Positions 8,770 through 17,770 of a DNA stretch of 64,000 nucleotides are shown piece by piece. The stretch is from an uncultured Roseobacter sp. Lineage in GTDB: Bacteria > Pseudomonadota > Alphaproteobacteria > Rhodobacterales > Rhodobacteraceae. The stretch covers positions 227,081 to 291,080 of the forward strand of contig NZ_CANLKW010000004.1 of NCBI RefSeq assembly GCF_947491795.1, in the 5' to 3' direction. The notes beneath the pieces were generated by a model that was not told where the DNA came from, did not search any database, and saw only the letters and a program-made list of their open reading frames with translations. Made by a program: the position numbers and the translations under genes. How positions within the stretch are numbered: position 1 is the stretch's first letter; each line of letters opens with the position of its first letter.

Positions 8770-9708
8770 TTGGCGAAACGCGCACTGCTCAGACGGTTGG
8801 GTGATGTTGATATCCGATTGATCCGGATTTTTGTCGCTGTGACAGAGTGCGGTGGTTTCGCCGCATCCGAGTTGGAGCTGAACATCGGGCGCTCGACCAT
8901 TTCGAGGCATATCGCGGATCTTGAGCAGCGCCTGGGTTTGCGGCTTTGCAACCGTGGGCCATCCGGATTTTCGCTGACGGCGGAAGGAGAGCGTGTTCTG
9001 CTGTCTGCGCGCCGACTGCTCGGCTCCCTGGACGGATTTCAAACTGAAGTTGATGAAATTCATCAGACGCTCACTGGCACACTGCGGCTTGGCCTTTTTG
9101 ATCAGTCCACGACAAACCCCGACGCGCATCTGGACGAGGCGATCCGCCTGTTTGATCGTTCTGCACCTGAAGTGACCCTCGAAATTGCACTGCATGCGCC
9201 GAACGTTTTGGAGGCGCAGGTCGTGGAGGGATCTCTCGATCTTGCGATTGTCCCGATACATCGCAAGTCGGCGTCACTCGTTTACCAGCCGCTTTATGAT
9301 GAATTCATGACCCTCTATTGCGGCAGGGGGCACCCGTTGTTCGACAATCCACCTTCAGACAATGAGGTGCCGGACCTGAGTGCATGGAAATATGCGGGCT
9401 TTGGATTCAATTCGCCAAACCTGATCGCGGGCCAAAAGCTTGGATTACGCCGTGCTGCGCGGGTTCAGGAAGAAGAGGCTCTGTCCCTGCTGATCCAGTC
9501 CGGGTGTTATCTGGGGTACCTGGCGGATCATGTTGCGGCAACGTTTCTCGCCAACAAAAGTGTCCGGCCAATCGCGCCAGAGCACTCTGCTTATGCCAGC
9601 AGGTTTTCGGCCATTACGCGCAAACAACCAGAGCCCGACCGCAAAACGCAGGAGTTTCTGCGCTGTCTGGGCGTGGCGCATGCAGAAAACACGCGTGGTA
9701 CGAGATGA
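8770..9708 (+). CDS. LysR-family transcriptional regulator
   Basis: A 312-residue regulator. The N-terminal winged helix (ELNIGRSTISRHIADLEQRLGL region, about residues 37-58) is typical of LysR proteins. It is followed by an effector domain starting at LTGTLRLGLFD near residue 99. The start is TTG 8770, with AAAAGGAAAC at good distance; there is no better ATG upstream in frame. Divergent position and the T-N11-A box point to control of the BCCT carrier gene and of itself. The inducer is unknown and may be the transported solute or a breakdown product. Confidence 0.92.
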   Translation: MAKRALLRRLGDVDIRLIRIFVAVTECGGFAASELELNIGRSTISRHIADLEQRLGLRLCNRGPSGFSLTAEGERVLLSARRLLGSLDGFQTEVDEIHQTLTGTLRLGLFDQSTTNPDAHLDEAIRLFDRSAPEVTLEIALHAPNVLEAQVVEGSLDLAIVPIHRKSASLVYQPLYDEFMTLYCGRGHPLFDNPPSDNEVPDLSAWKYAGFGFNSPNLIAGQKLGLRRAARVQEEEALSLLIQSGCYLGYLADHVAATFLANKSVRPIAPEHSAYASRFSAITRKQPEPDRKTQEFLRCLGVAHAENTRGTR

Positions 9709-9839
9709 GAGTGCAGGCATCGGCCTGGCCGTGGGCCTCAAATCCCATTATGGTCAGAGCGGCTGCGCCGGGCGACCGGGGGTGCACCACCGCGTGGCAG
9801 GACCAGTCAAAGACTTCAGAACAAACAGGCGGGTAACCG

Positions 9840-10880
9840 GTGAATACAGATTTCTCCTTCATTGACCTTTTCGCAGGCATCGGCGGTTTACGACGCGCAA
9901 TGGAGAGTGTTGGCGGCAGATGCGTTTTCACGTCCGAGTGGGATCGGTTCGCGCAGAAGACTTACCAGACCAATTACCGGGATAACCGGCCGCTGGCGGG
10001 TGACATCACGACCGTGGATGCCCATGAGATACCACGGCACGACGTTCTGGTTGCCGGGTTTCCCTGTCAGCCATTTTCGATTGCAGGGGTTTCAAAAAAG
10101 AATGCCCTGGGGCGCGCGCACGGGTTCAGTGATGAAACCCAGGGAACATTGTTCTTTGATGTGCTGCGTATTCTGAAACATCACCGACCCGCTGCATTCT
10201 TGTTGGAGAATGTGAAAAATCTGACCAGTCATGACGGTGGCCGAACTTTCGATGTCATTCGACGCAAACTGAAAAACGAGTTGGGTTATGATCTGCACTA
10301 CCGGGTGATCGATGCCGCACATTACCTGCCGCAGCACCGCGAAAGAATTGTGATTGTGGGTTTCCGCGAAGCCACAGCTTTCAGCTTTGATGATCTGCAA
10401 TTGCCGCCCCGCGGTCAGCACAGGATGCGGGATATTCTGCACCCTGAGGACGGGTCCGAACACCCCGAGGGCCCCTTTACCCAAGGATCGCAGGCGCAGG
10501 TTGCGCAAAAGTATGTTCTGAGTGACAAGCTCTGGGCTTATCTCCAGGCCTATGCGGCCAAACACCGGGCGGCGGGCAACGGGTTTGGCTTTGGGCTTGT
10601 AGGCCCTGGGGATATCGCGCGCACACTTTCGGCGCGCTATTATAAAGACGGTTCCGAGATACTTGTCAGCAGGGCCGCCGGAGAAAACCCGCGCCGCCTG
10701 ACGCCCCGCGAATGCGCGCGTCTTATGGGATATCCCGACAGTTTCAGGATCGAAGTTTCTGATACACAGGCATATCGCCAGTTCGGTAATTCCGTGGCGG
10801 TCCCGGTGTTCGCAGACGTTGCAAAACTGATGCATCCGCATTTCATGCCTGCCGTTGCGGCGCTGGTGGTGGAAAGCTGA
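9840..10880 (+). CDS. dcm: DNA (cytosine-5-)-methyltransferase
   Basis: A 346-residue C5-cytosine methyltransferase. Conserved motifs in order: motif I DLFAGIGG (residues 9-16), motif IV GFPCQPFS with catalytic Cys76, motif VI ENV (Glu123), motif VIII QHRER (165-169) and motif X QFGNSVAVP near residue 313. The target-recognition region is between about residues 185 and 275. All catalytic motifs are intact. The start is GTG 9840; the body begins at once with motif I. It is followed six bases later by a Vsr endonuclease and no restriction enzyme is nearby, which suggests a solitary or orphan methylase of the Dcm kind. The recognised site cannot be read from sequence. Confidence 0.93.
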   Translation: MNTDFSFIDLFAGIGGLRRAMESVGGRCVFTSEWDRFAQKTYQTNYRDNRPLAGDITTVDAHEIPRHDVLVAGFPCQPFSIAGVSKKNALGRAHGFSDETQGTLFFDVLRILKHHRPAAFLLENVKNLTSHDGGRTFDVIRRKLKNELGYDLHYRVIDAAHYLPQHRERIVIVGFREATAFSFDDLQLPPRGQHRMRDILHPEDGSEHPEGPFTQGSQAQVAQKYVLSDKLWAYLQAYAAKHRAAGNGFGFGLVGPGDIARTLSARYYKDGSEILVSRAAGENPRRLTPRECARLMGYPDSFRIEVSDTQAYRQFGNSVAVPVFADVAKLMHPHFMPAVAALVVES

Positions 10881-10885
10881 TTGCT

Positions 10886-11341
10886 GTGGCAGATGTCCAT
10901 TCCAAAGAAGTGCGCCGCAAAAACATGTCGCGCATCCGTGCCCGCGATACCCGGCCTGAACTGATCGTGCGGCGCGGGCTTCATGCTCTTGGTTTCCGGT
11001 TCAGGCTGCATGACAAAAGACTGCCAGGGAAGCCCGACCTGGTTTTGCCGAAACATCATGCAGTAATTTTCGTGCACGGTTGTTTCTGGCATGGGCACGA
11101 CTGTGCGATGTTCAGGTGGCCAGCAACGCGGCCGGAGTTCTGGCGATCAAAAATTGAAGGCAATCAACAGCGTGATGCGCGCCAGCTCGCGGCGCTCAAG
11201 CAGGCTGGCTGGCGTTGTGCACTGGTCTGGGAGTGCGCCCTGAAAGGTCCCGGGCGGTTGCCGGCGGGCGATGTCCCGAAAACCCTGGCCGCGTGGCTGA
11301 CCGGTTCCGAGCGGAACCTTTCTGTCAGGGGAACAGAATAG
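10886..11341 (+). CDS. vsr: Very short patch repair (Vsr) endonuclease
   Basis: A 151-residue Vsr-type endonuclease that nicks 5' of the T in T:G mismatches formed when 5-methylcytosine deaminates. Diagnostic parts: RKNMSRIRARDTRPEL near residues 11-26, the catalytic strand GKPDLVLP with Asp51, and the zinc-site segment FVHGCFWHGHDC (residues 62-73). GTG 10886 starts five bases after the methylase stop. Full length for the family. It protects the genome from mutation at sites methylated by the neighbouring enzyme. Confidence 0.95.
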   Translation: MADVHSKEVRRKNMSRIRARDTRPELIVRRGLHALGFRFRLHDKRLPGKPDLVLPKHHAVIFVHGCFWHGHDCAMFRWPATRPEFWRSKIEGNQQRDARQLAALKQAGWRCALVWECALKGPGRLPAGDVPKTLAAWLTGSERNLSVRGTE

Positions 11342-11463
11342 CCTGTTGCACTGCATAAAATCACTGTCCGGCATGCCTTTGTCGCAACAGTTGTTGACAT
11401 GTGAAACCACTTGGCCGAACGATTAAAACAGGCCCCGGCAAGGGGCGTCCGGAGACAGCGGTC

Positions 11464-13785
11464 GTGAGCGATCACAGTATCATCCATGCCTTTTCAAACG
11501 TTGGAAAGCTGAGCGGCGGCCGTCATTTCCCAGGGTTTCCTCTCGCTGCCGGAAAACGCAGTTACCTGGTCGGGCCGCGAAACCTTCAGCGTATCAACGT
11601 CAAAACAGGCGATCTGCTCAGTCTGGATCTGACGGGTGGAGATGGTGTGTCCGTTGCAGCCTTTGATGACACGGGCGCTGATGCCTCCGCCGCTCTGGGA
11701 CTGGCTGGCGCGGACATCAGAAGTACCGATGTAACACAGACGGCCGAACTGGTTGCCTGGATAGCGTCTCAGGGTGGCCGTCTGAACGGCCACATTCACT
11801 GTACTGATGTACCCCCCCAACCAGAGCCTGTCGTGCTGAAGTGCACCGCACCCTGTTCCGTCTGGATATTGCACGCAGCCGAGGCGGATGCGCTGGTTTC
11901 CGGTGAAGGTGGCGGAACGGTGCATGTATCACATCAGTCTGCCGGAGCCGGAGCGCTGATGCTGCCAGAGCCGCTGGGCGAGATACGCGAAGAGTTCACC
12001 GTTCCCCGGGCCAGCGCCATCGGGTACGAGGTGCGGCGCGGCGAAGTGTTGCAGATCATCGATGCGGAAGGACAGCAGTGTTCTGATTTTCAGGCATTTC
12101 GCGCGGCGTCGCTGGATATAGGCCGCGAGCATATGATCGATGCCACGGCAACACGCAGCATGGTCAGGCGTGCCTTTCCGGGGCCGGGCCTCGCGGACAA
12201 GTTTTTTGACCAGAATATGGTGCCGATGCTGAAAGTCATTCAGGACACCTGCGGGCGTCACGATACCTTTGGACTTGCCTGTACGGCGCGCGGATACGAA
12301 GAACGCGGCTTCCCAGGTCACGTAAACTGTTCTGATAATATCTCGCACGCTCTGGAGCAGTTCGGCGTGGAAAAACGCACGGCCTGGCCTGCGATAAACT
12401 TCTTCTGGAATACCTGGATTGACCCGCACCACCACCTGATGACCGAAGAAAGCTATTCGCGGCCAGGTGACTATGTTGCGATGGAAGCGATGGATGATCT
12501 GGTGTGCGTCACAACCGCCTGTCCGGACGATATTGACCCGATCAATGGATGGAACCCGACCGATGTCCACGTGCGGATTTACCGACCCGAAAGCCGTATC
12601 CAGCGGGCGGTTGCCTACAGGCCAAAAGAGGACGCTCCGATGCTGATCAGCCGCGAGTCCGCCTTCCATCCCCGTCTGGCGCCGCAAACAGAACACTTTG
12701 CACCAGCCCGCGATCTGTGGACACCTGTCAGCTTTCCGGCCCATGGCACTTTGGGAGAGTACTGGGCCTGCAGGGACGCCGTAAGCTTGCAGGACATGAG
12801 CGGTTTGCGAAAGTTTGACATCATCGGGCCGGATGCGGAACGTCTGATGCAGAGCGCGCTGACGCGTGACATCAGCAGGCTCGCCGTCTGGCGGGGGACC
12901 TATGCGCTTATCTGTGACGAAAGTGGCGAAGTCATTGATGATGGGACGTTGTTCCGCCTCGGCCAGCAGCTCTTCCGCTGGTGTTGCGGCTCAGAGGAAA
13001 GCGGGCGCTGGCTGACACGGATGGCCCGGGAGGCAGGCTATCAGGTCAGGGTACATGATCTGCGAAATTCCCTGCCAAACCTTGCGCTGCAGGGGCCCCG
13101 TTCGCGCAGTCTTTTGGAAAAACTGGTCTTTACGCAACCGAATGTGCCCGGGCTGGAACACCTGCGCTGGTTCGGCGCGACAATTGCCCGCCTGAATGAT
13201 CGCGACGGTGCACCATTCCTGCTCACCCGTACTGGGTACACCGGCGAACTGGGGTTTGAGATTTTCTGTGCTGAATCTGATGCGTTGACCATCTGGGACG
13301 CGCTGACGGATGCCGGGCAGGCGTTCGGCCTGAAACCAATGGGGTCTGCCGCATTGGAAATGCTGCGCGTTGAAGCGGGGCTGGCAGCCGCGGGCGCAGA
13401 GTTTGCACCCGGTGTTGATGCGTTGGAAGCGGGGCTGGGGTTCGCGGTCGATTTCCGAAAGCAGCAGTTCTGCGGACGTGCGGCCCTCGAGAGAAATGCA
13501 AAAGACCCCCGGCGCAGTCTCAGAGGGTTGATTTTTGACTGCGATGATGTTCCGGCCGCAGGGTGTCCTGTATTCAATGGCGAACGTCAGGTCGGTGTGA
13601 TTACCTCAGCCACACGGTCGCCGCTGTTGCAGACATCTGTGGCCATGGCGCGGCTGGCGGTCGAGCATGCTGGGACCGGAACGGTTCTGGAGGTCGGTCA
13701 ACTGGACGGTCACATGAAACGGCTGACCGCGACCGTGGCAGATGTACCCTTTGTTGATCCGGAGCGGAAAAAACCCAGAGCCTGA
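11464..13785 (+). CDS. DUF1989 (urea carboxylase-associated)-GcvT fusion protein
   Basis: A 773-residue multidomain protein. Residues 1-170 form a beta-rich leader. About 175-375 is a DUF1989 domain with HDTFGLACT and DPHHHLMTEESYSRPGD stretches. About 390-760 is a GcvT/aminomethyltransferase-type folate-binding domain with MSGLRKFDIIGPDAERLM and RTGYTGELGFEIF. GcvT-like domains transfer one-carbon units to tetrahydrofolate or demethylate small substrates. GTG 11464 is preferred because GGAGA lies eight bases upstream; a GTG at 11401 has no ribosome site. It follows Vsr by 122 bases and appears to be its own unit. A role in degrading a methylated amine or sulfonium is plausible but is inference. 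Confidence 0.85.
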   Translation: MSDHSIIHAFSNVGKLSGGRHFPGFPLAAGKRSYLVGPRNLQRINVKTGDLLSLDLTGGDGVSVAAFDDTGADASAALGLAGADIRSTDVTQTAELVAWIASQGGRLNGHIHCTDVPPQPEPVVLKCTAPCSVWILHAAEADALVSGEGGGTVHVSHQSAGAGALMLPEPLGEIREEFTVPRASAIGYEVRRGEVLQIIDAEGQQCSDFQAFRAASLDIGREHMIDATATRSMVRRAFPGPGLADKFFDQNMVPMLKVIQDTCGRHDTFGLACTARGYEERGFPGHVNCSDNISHALEQFGVEKRTAWPAINFFWNTWIDPHHHLMTEESYSRPGDYVAMEAMDDLVCVTTACPDDIDPINGWNPTDVHVRIYRPESRIQRAVAYRPKEDAPMLISRESAFHPRLAPQTEHFAPARDLWTPVSFPAHGTLGEYWACRDAVSLQDMSGLRKFDIIGPDAERLMQSALTRDISRLAVWRGTYALICDESGEVIDDGTLFRLGQQLFRWCCGSEESGRWLTRMAREAGYQVRVHDLRNSLPNLALQGPRSRSLLEKLVFTQPNVPGLEHLRWFGATIARLNDRDGAPFLLTRTGYTGELGFEIFCAESDALTIWDALTDAGQAFGLKPMGSAALEMLRVEAGLAAAGAEFAPGVDALEAGLGFAVDFRKQQFCGRAALERNAKDPRRSLRGLIFDCDDVPAAGCPVFNGERQVGVITSATRSPLLQTSVAMARLAVEHAGTGTVLEVGQLDGHMKRLTATVADVPFVDPERKKPRA

Positions 13786-13812
13786 GGCCGTGTACTGACC
13801 GGAAAGCCAGGA

Positions 13813-13828
13813 GCCGCCCAAAGGCGGC
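13813..13828. terminator. Hairpin between convergent genes (weak terminator)
   Basis: GCCGCC and GGCGGC pair around CAAA midway between the convergent ends at 13785 and 13837. There is no long T-run on either side, so terminator activity is doubtful. Confidence 0.35.
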
Positions 13829-13836
13829 CCGGCGCT

Positions 13837-14442
13837 TTAATCGATGTCAGTCTGTGTCACAACATAGGGCGTGATAATCCCGCAGGTCACGTCATAGCAG
13901 AGCTGCTTGGCATAGCGTGGCCGTGTGAAGACAAAGTTGTTGATGTCACGGTTGGCCAGGCCCAGATCAAACAGCGGGTCGAACTCTGTGCTCGTCTCTA
14001 CCACGATAATCTGGTCGTTGTGCGGCATGACCGGCAGGCGTTCGTCCCAGTCGGCAACGTTGGTGGTGGTCAGCGGGAAGAAGTCTCCGCGCACCTGGGA
14101 CCAGACGATTTCATAATCGCCGGCGTTACCATTGTACTGGACAACAGACACCCGCATGTGCGAGTCGCCAACCGCACGGGTAAGTTCGTCAAACAGGTCC
14201 CGCGCGCCGTCCAGGAAGCCTGCATCCAGCGGGGTTGCCTGGCGCGAAATCATGTCAGAGATCGTGTATGTGGCTTTTTGGTTGTTTGTGTATTGGCGGT
14301 AGGCGTCAAAGATCGAGAACATTCCCAGATAGGCCCAGAAGACCAGCGGCAGAATGATCATCGCTTCGATGGCCACGTTGCCGTCCTCTGCGCGGCGGAA
14401 CCGTCTAAGGAATGCGGACAGGGTTCTCACTGTGGTCATCAT
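13837..14442 (-). CDS. TadE/TadF-like pilus assembly protein
   Basis: A 201-residue protein with the TadE-like N-terminus: basic residues, EDGNVAIEAMIILPLVFWA near residues 20-38 forming the single membrane segment, then a periplasmic domain. Such pseudopilin-like proteins belong to the Flp/Tad tight-adherence system. The start overlaps the preceding gene by four bases (ATGA), so it is the third and last gene of a coupled set read 16471 to 13837. Two cysteines near the C-terminus (LCYDVTCG) may form a disulfide. The rest of the tad machinery is not in the window. Confidence 0.85.
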   Translation of the reverse strand: MMTTVRTLSAFLRRFRRAEDGNVAIEAMIILPLVFWAYLGMFSIFDAYRQYTNNQKATYTISDMISRQATPLDAGFLDGARDLFDELTRAVGDSHMRVSVVQYNGNAGDYEIVWSQVRGDFFPLTTTNVADWDERLPVMPHNDQIIVVETSTEFDPLFDLGLANRDINNFVFTRPRYAKQLCYDVTCGIITPYVVTQTDID

Positions 14443-14984
14443 ACACCCGGCTCCTGTACAAAGGCCGACGTTGCCATCATTTTGGCCTGTCCGGCGTTGT
14501 CTTTGACATAGTGAAAACCAAGACCGGTGGTCGGAAAGATGGGATCAAATTTCACGCAGGCGCGCAGCAGCATCAGGTCATGCTCCTGTCCTGTCTGATA
14601 GTTGGGCGGATCCGCGCTGGTGATCGGTTCGGACCGGTCAACGCAGTCAACATCGGCGTCCAGACCAACGTAGTTGCGCGGGTCAACGACGATCATCTCC
14701 AGCTTCAGGCTGTCGGTGCAGTCGGGGATGAACCCGGCATTGTTGCAGATCACCAGTTTCAGCGCGTCATGCGAAGGCACTGCCCCTGTGTTCAGCCGCA
14801 CCTGGCGCACAGCGATATCGAGGCCGCGGTCGAGCCACATCTGACGCATGGAATACATGCCAAGTTCTACGGATGACAGGAAGGCCGTGAAGAGGATCGG
14901 CACCAGCAGCACGAATTCGATCGCTACCTGACCGTCTTCCTTTTTTCTGAACGACCTCAGAAAGGTAAGGGTTCGCTGTATCAT
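14439..14984 (-). CDS. TadE-like pilus assembly protein
   Basis: A 181-residue protein with EDGQVAIEFVLLVPILFTAF near residues 17-36, the TadE-like sequence pattern with a glutamate inside the membrane segment as in pseudopilins. The remainder is periplasmic with cysteines spaced through residues 74-135. Translationally coupled on both sides by ATGA overlaps. Role: minor pseudopilin or assembly factor of the Flp pilus or of the associated envelope complex. Assignment to TadE rather than TadF rests on length and order only. Confidence 0.87.
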   Translation of the reverse strand: MIQRTLTFLRSFRKKEDGQVAIEFVLLVPILFTAFLSSVELGMYSMRQMWLDRGLDIAVRQVRLNTGAVPSHDALKLVICNNAGFIPDCTDSLKLEMIVVDPRNYVGLDADVDCVDRSEPITSADPPNYQTGQEHDLMLLRACVKFDPIFPTTGLGFHYVKDNAGQAKMMATSAFVQEPGV

Positions 14985-16471
14985 TGGGTCAGCCTCAGTT
15001 CGTTGATCTGGCGGGCGATGGACTTGAACGCCGTTGCAATCTCCACACCCTGCACATTGTACGAGAATGCCGGGGTCGTCGCGCAGTTGCGCATCTGGGT
15101 AACGGCGGCGCTCGGTGCTTCAAAGGCGATGGTGTAGATTACAATTCCCTGAGCCTTGGCCTTGTCGCACATCGAATAGAAGCGGTTGATATTGGTACTG
15201 CCGCTGGAGATCGTCTCGCGGTCTGACGAACGTGCACCAAGGTGTTTGGTCGGGTTCAGTTCATGATTGGGATCTTTCGGACGCAGCTGGCTGGTGATTT
15301 TACCATCTGTCATCAGCACGATGAATTTGCGGGTATCCGTGTCTGTAAAGGGTGCAGGCCGGTCAGCGAACTGTGGTGGCACCAGGTTTGCTGTCTCCAG
15401 CGCCCGGAAGGTCGAGTTGGACGTCGGGTTGAGCAGCGCGGCGGCATACTTCATGCCATAGTGCGTGCCCGTGCCATCATGCAGGCGCATGGTGTTGATG
15501 AATGCCTGCAGATTGCCCAGATTGTTCTGCGCATACTGGATGGCGGTATTGTTCAGCGGGCACCATCCCCAGTCCATCGTGGGGGCATCGATTGCCCAGT
15601 TCATGAAATGCGGAGTCTGATCGTATCCGCCCGACGGCAGATCGATGTTGTTAAAGTCGCTGCTGTCCAGTTCGAGACAGGCTGACCGGTCGTTGTAAGA
15701 CACGTAGCTGGTTTCGGTTACGGTATCGCCGTTGTCGTCGGTATATTCATTGGTCACGTCGCCGCCATAAGGCTGCTCCTCGCCGTTCACGGTGATCGTA
15801 TCGGCAAACTGAACGCCTCCGGCGCGGTTGAACACGATGGGCCCGGGGTTGGTCTGTCCGGCATAGGGAATCACGTTGATCGATGTTGTGGTGCCTGCCT
15901 GGCCATCCAGAACGGCAGCGAGGAACTCATTTGCGGCTACCCGCAGCTTGCCGATGCGGTCGTCGAATCGCATGGAGCCCGAGATGTCGAGGACGAGTGA
16001 AATCTCTGTTTTCTCAATGACTTCCTCGGCCATACCGGTGGTGTAAACCGGCAGGGAGTCTGTCCCCGTCATAGCCATATAAATCGCAGGAGTCCGCGTG
16101 CGGGCCGTCGCCGCAACAATTCTGTAGTTGGTCGCAGGCAGATGGGCACCGGGCGTGATCTGAACATCGTCCAGGAATTCTGTCATGCCGGCCTTGGCGA
16201 AATAGTCGTCTACGACCTCGTCTGGTGGCAGTGGCTGATCAAGGTCTGACGCCGCAAGGATCGCGCGGTCGAGTGTGTTCTGAACCCGGGTGCGCATCAT
16301 TTCATTTTGCATCAGGTCAACAGCAATGCCGCAGACCATGAGCATCATGATAATCATGAAGGTGGCGAAAATCGTCACCGTTCCTTCTTCTTCTTTGCGG
16401 AAGGCAGAGATCCTGCCAACAGTCGCCTGCCGGTTCAGCTCTTTCGTTTCTGTGCACGCACGCAGCATCAC
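14981..16471 (-). CDS. TadG-like protein with von Willebrand factor A domain
   Basis: A 496-residue protein. The N-terminal segment EEEGTVTIFATFMIIMMLMV near residues 26-45 is the TadG/Flp-type membrane anchor. A VWA domain follows, with the metal-ion-dependent adhesion motif DISGSMRFDD near residue 166 and IVLMTDGKIT near residue 380. TadG proteins are predicted to anchor or present the Flp pilus at the envelope. It is the first gene of a three-gene operon. The start at 16471 is ATG. The insert between the two VWA motifs is long and rich in Asn, Thr and Asp. Confidence 0.88.
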   Translation of the reverse strand: MMLRACTETKELNRQATVGRISAFRKEEEGTVTIFATFMIIMMLMVCGIAVDLMQNEMMRTRVQNTLDRAILAASDLDQPLPPDEVVDDYFAKAGMTEFLDDVQITPGAHLPATNYRIVAATARTRTPAIYMAMTGTDSLPVYTTGMAEEVIEKTEISLVLDISGSMRFDDRIGKLRVAANEFLAAVLDGQAGTTTSINVIPYAGQTNPGPIVFNRAGGVQFADTITVNGEEQPYGGDVTNEYTDDNGDTVTETSYVSYNDRSACLELDSSDFNNIDLPSGGYDQTPHFMNWAIDAPTMDWGWCPLNNTAIQYAQNNLGNLQAFINTMRLHDGTGTHYGMKYAAALLNPTSNSTFRALETANLVPPQFADRPAPFTDTDTRKFIVLMTDGKITSQLRPKDPNHELNPTKHLGARSSDRETISSGSTNINRFYSMCDKAKAQGIVIYTIAFEAPSAAVTQMRNCATTPAFSYNVQGVEIATAFKSIARQINELRLTQ

Positions 16472-16902
16472 TTAACTCTCTTTCACTACCGCCCCCGCGA
16501 TATTCGATTGATTGAAACGTAAGCAGGAAAATTGTTGAAAGTGAGGCCGCTCAGGATTGCCACCACAGCATGATCCATATGATTTTAAGCACTTTTTACC
16601 AGAACTTGTTGCCTGAACGCTGTAGAACAGCCGTAATTGCGTTCATTGTTAACCAACGCGAAACACCGCAACGGGCAGCCCGCCGGAACCGCAATTGGAA
16701 TAAGGCAATTTTGCGACCCGGGACGCGGGGCTAGAGAATCATCGCGCCCGTTCTTTGGAACAATGCTCTGTGGAGTGGGGTTGCACAGTTTCCCGATCCT
16801 GATTGATATGCAAAGGACACGTTCTTTGCCTGCGTTCCACGCCAGTCAGAGACTCATCCGGAGCCCGCGTTACGGCCCGGCGGCGCAGGCACGGAGAATA
16901 TT
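16472..16902. other. Divergent spacer of 431 bases
   Basis: No gene is evident between the tadG-like start and the TetR-type start. The stretch is more A+T-rich near 16500-16660 and contains GTTAACCA at about 16648, which resembles a CtrA half-site but is too short to claim. It should hold the promoters of both flanking units. A 117-codon frame here has no coding character. Confidence 0.5.
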
Positions 16903-17550
16903 ATGGCCGACAACCAGAAATCAGAAAGCGGGCGCGGTTCCAGAAGATATACAAAAGAGGACTGGATCAGAATTGCCCTGGATACGCTGATTTCTGAGGG
17001 GGAAGAAAACGTGAAAGTACTGGTGTTGTCGGCCAAACTGGAAACGTCGCGCTCCAGTTTCTACTGGCACTTTGAAAGCCGCGCAGACCTTCTGGACGAT
17101 CTTCTGGAGTACTGGCGCAGCACAAACACCAAAGCCATTGTCGACAGTGCATCAGAACCTGCGGATACAATTACGTCGGCTATTGTGAATGTGTTCGCCT
17201 CCTGGATTGGCAAGGGGCGTTTTGACACCCGTCTGGATTTCGCGGTGCGGGACTGGGCGCGCAGATCGGGGTCTGTCCGTGCGCTGCTCGATCAGTCAGA
17301 CAACCGGCGGCTTGAAGCGCTGACAAAGATGTTTACAGGTTTTGGGTATCCCGGCGAAGAGGCCGAGGTTCGGGCGCGTATCCTGTATTTCACGCAAATC
17401 GGGTATGATGCCCTGGATCATAAAGAAGACTGGGAAACCCGTATTGGCCGCGCACGGCAATATCTGCTCTGTCTCTCCGGTGCCGAACCCTCTGAACATG
17501 ATCTGCAACGGCTGGATGCGGTGCGGAGGGGGCCGGCGGCAGCTGGTTGA
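16903..17550 (+). CDS. TetR-family transcriptional regulator
   Basis: A 215-residue one-component regulator. The N-terminal helix-turn-helix spans about residues 20-65, with the TetR hallmark SRSSFYWHFESRADLLDDLL near residues 48-67. The C-terminal ligand domain is divergent, as usual. ATG 16903 begins just before a basic, polar leader. A phytanoyl-CoA-dioxygenase-like gene follows in the same direction 220 bases later and may be its target, but no operator palindrome was recognised. Confidence 0.9.
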   Translation: MADNQKSESGRGSRRYTKEDWIRIALDTLISEGEENVKVLVLSAKLETSRSSFYWHFESRADLLDDLLEYWRSTNTKAIVDSASEPADTITSAIVNVFASWIGKGRFDTRLDFAVRDWARRSGSVRALLDQSDNRRLEALTKMFTGFGYPGEEAEVRARILYFTQIGYDALDHKEDWETRIGRARQYLLCLSGAEPSEHDLQRLDAVRRGPAAAG

Positions 17551-17770
17551 CGGTGGTTCACTTACGGCCCGGATGCCAAAGCGCGATCTTTCGGGTTGCT
17601 TAACCGTTGCAGACTGTGGGCAGGCAGAAATCACGATCCTCACAGGGCCAGAAGGCAACCCACATTCTGTGCTGTGAAGCGGCACCTCAGATAAAACTCC
17701 CAATGGTCATTATGCAATTGCCAAGTCACGGTTTCCCGGTTCAAACTTGTGGGCAACAGGAGATCTGAAA

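Noticed and set aside
9709..11400. A complete restriction-modification system
   Set aside because: Only the methyltransferase and Vsr are present; flanks are LysR and a DUF1989-GcvT gene, with no nuclease frame other than Vsr.
16637..16990. 117-codon frame before the TetR gene
   Set aside because: Overlaps the TetR start in another frame, no ribosome site, no recognised similarity.
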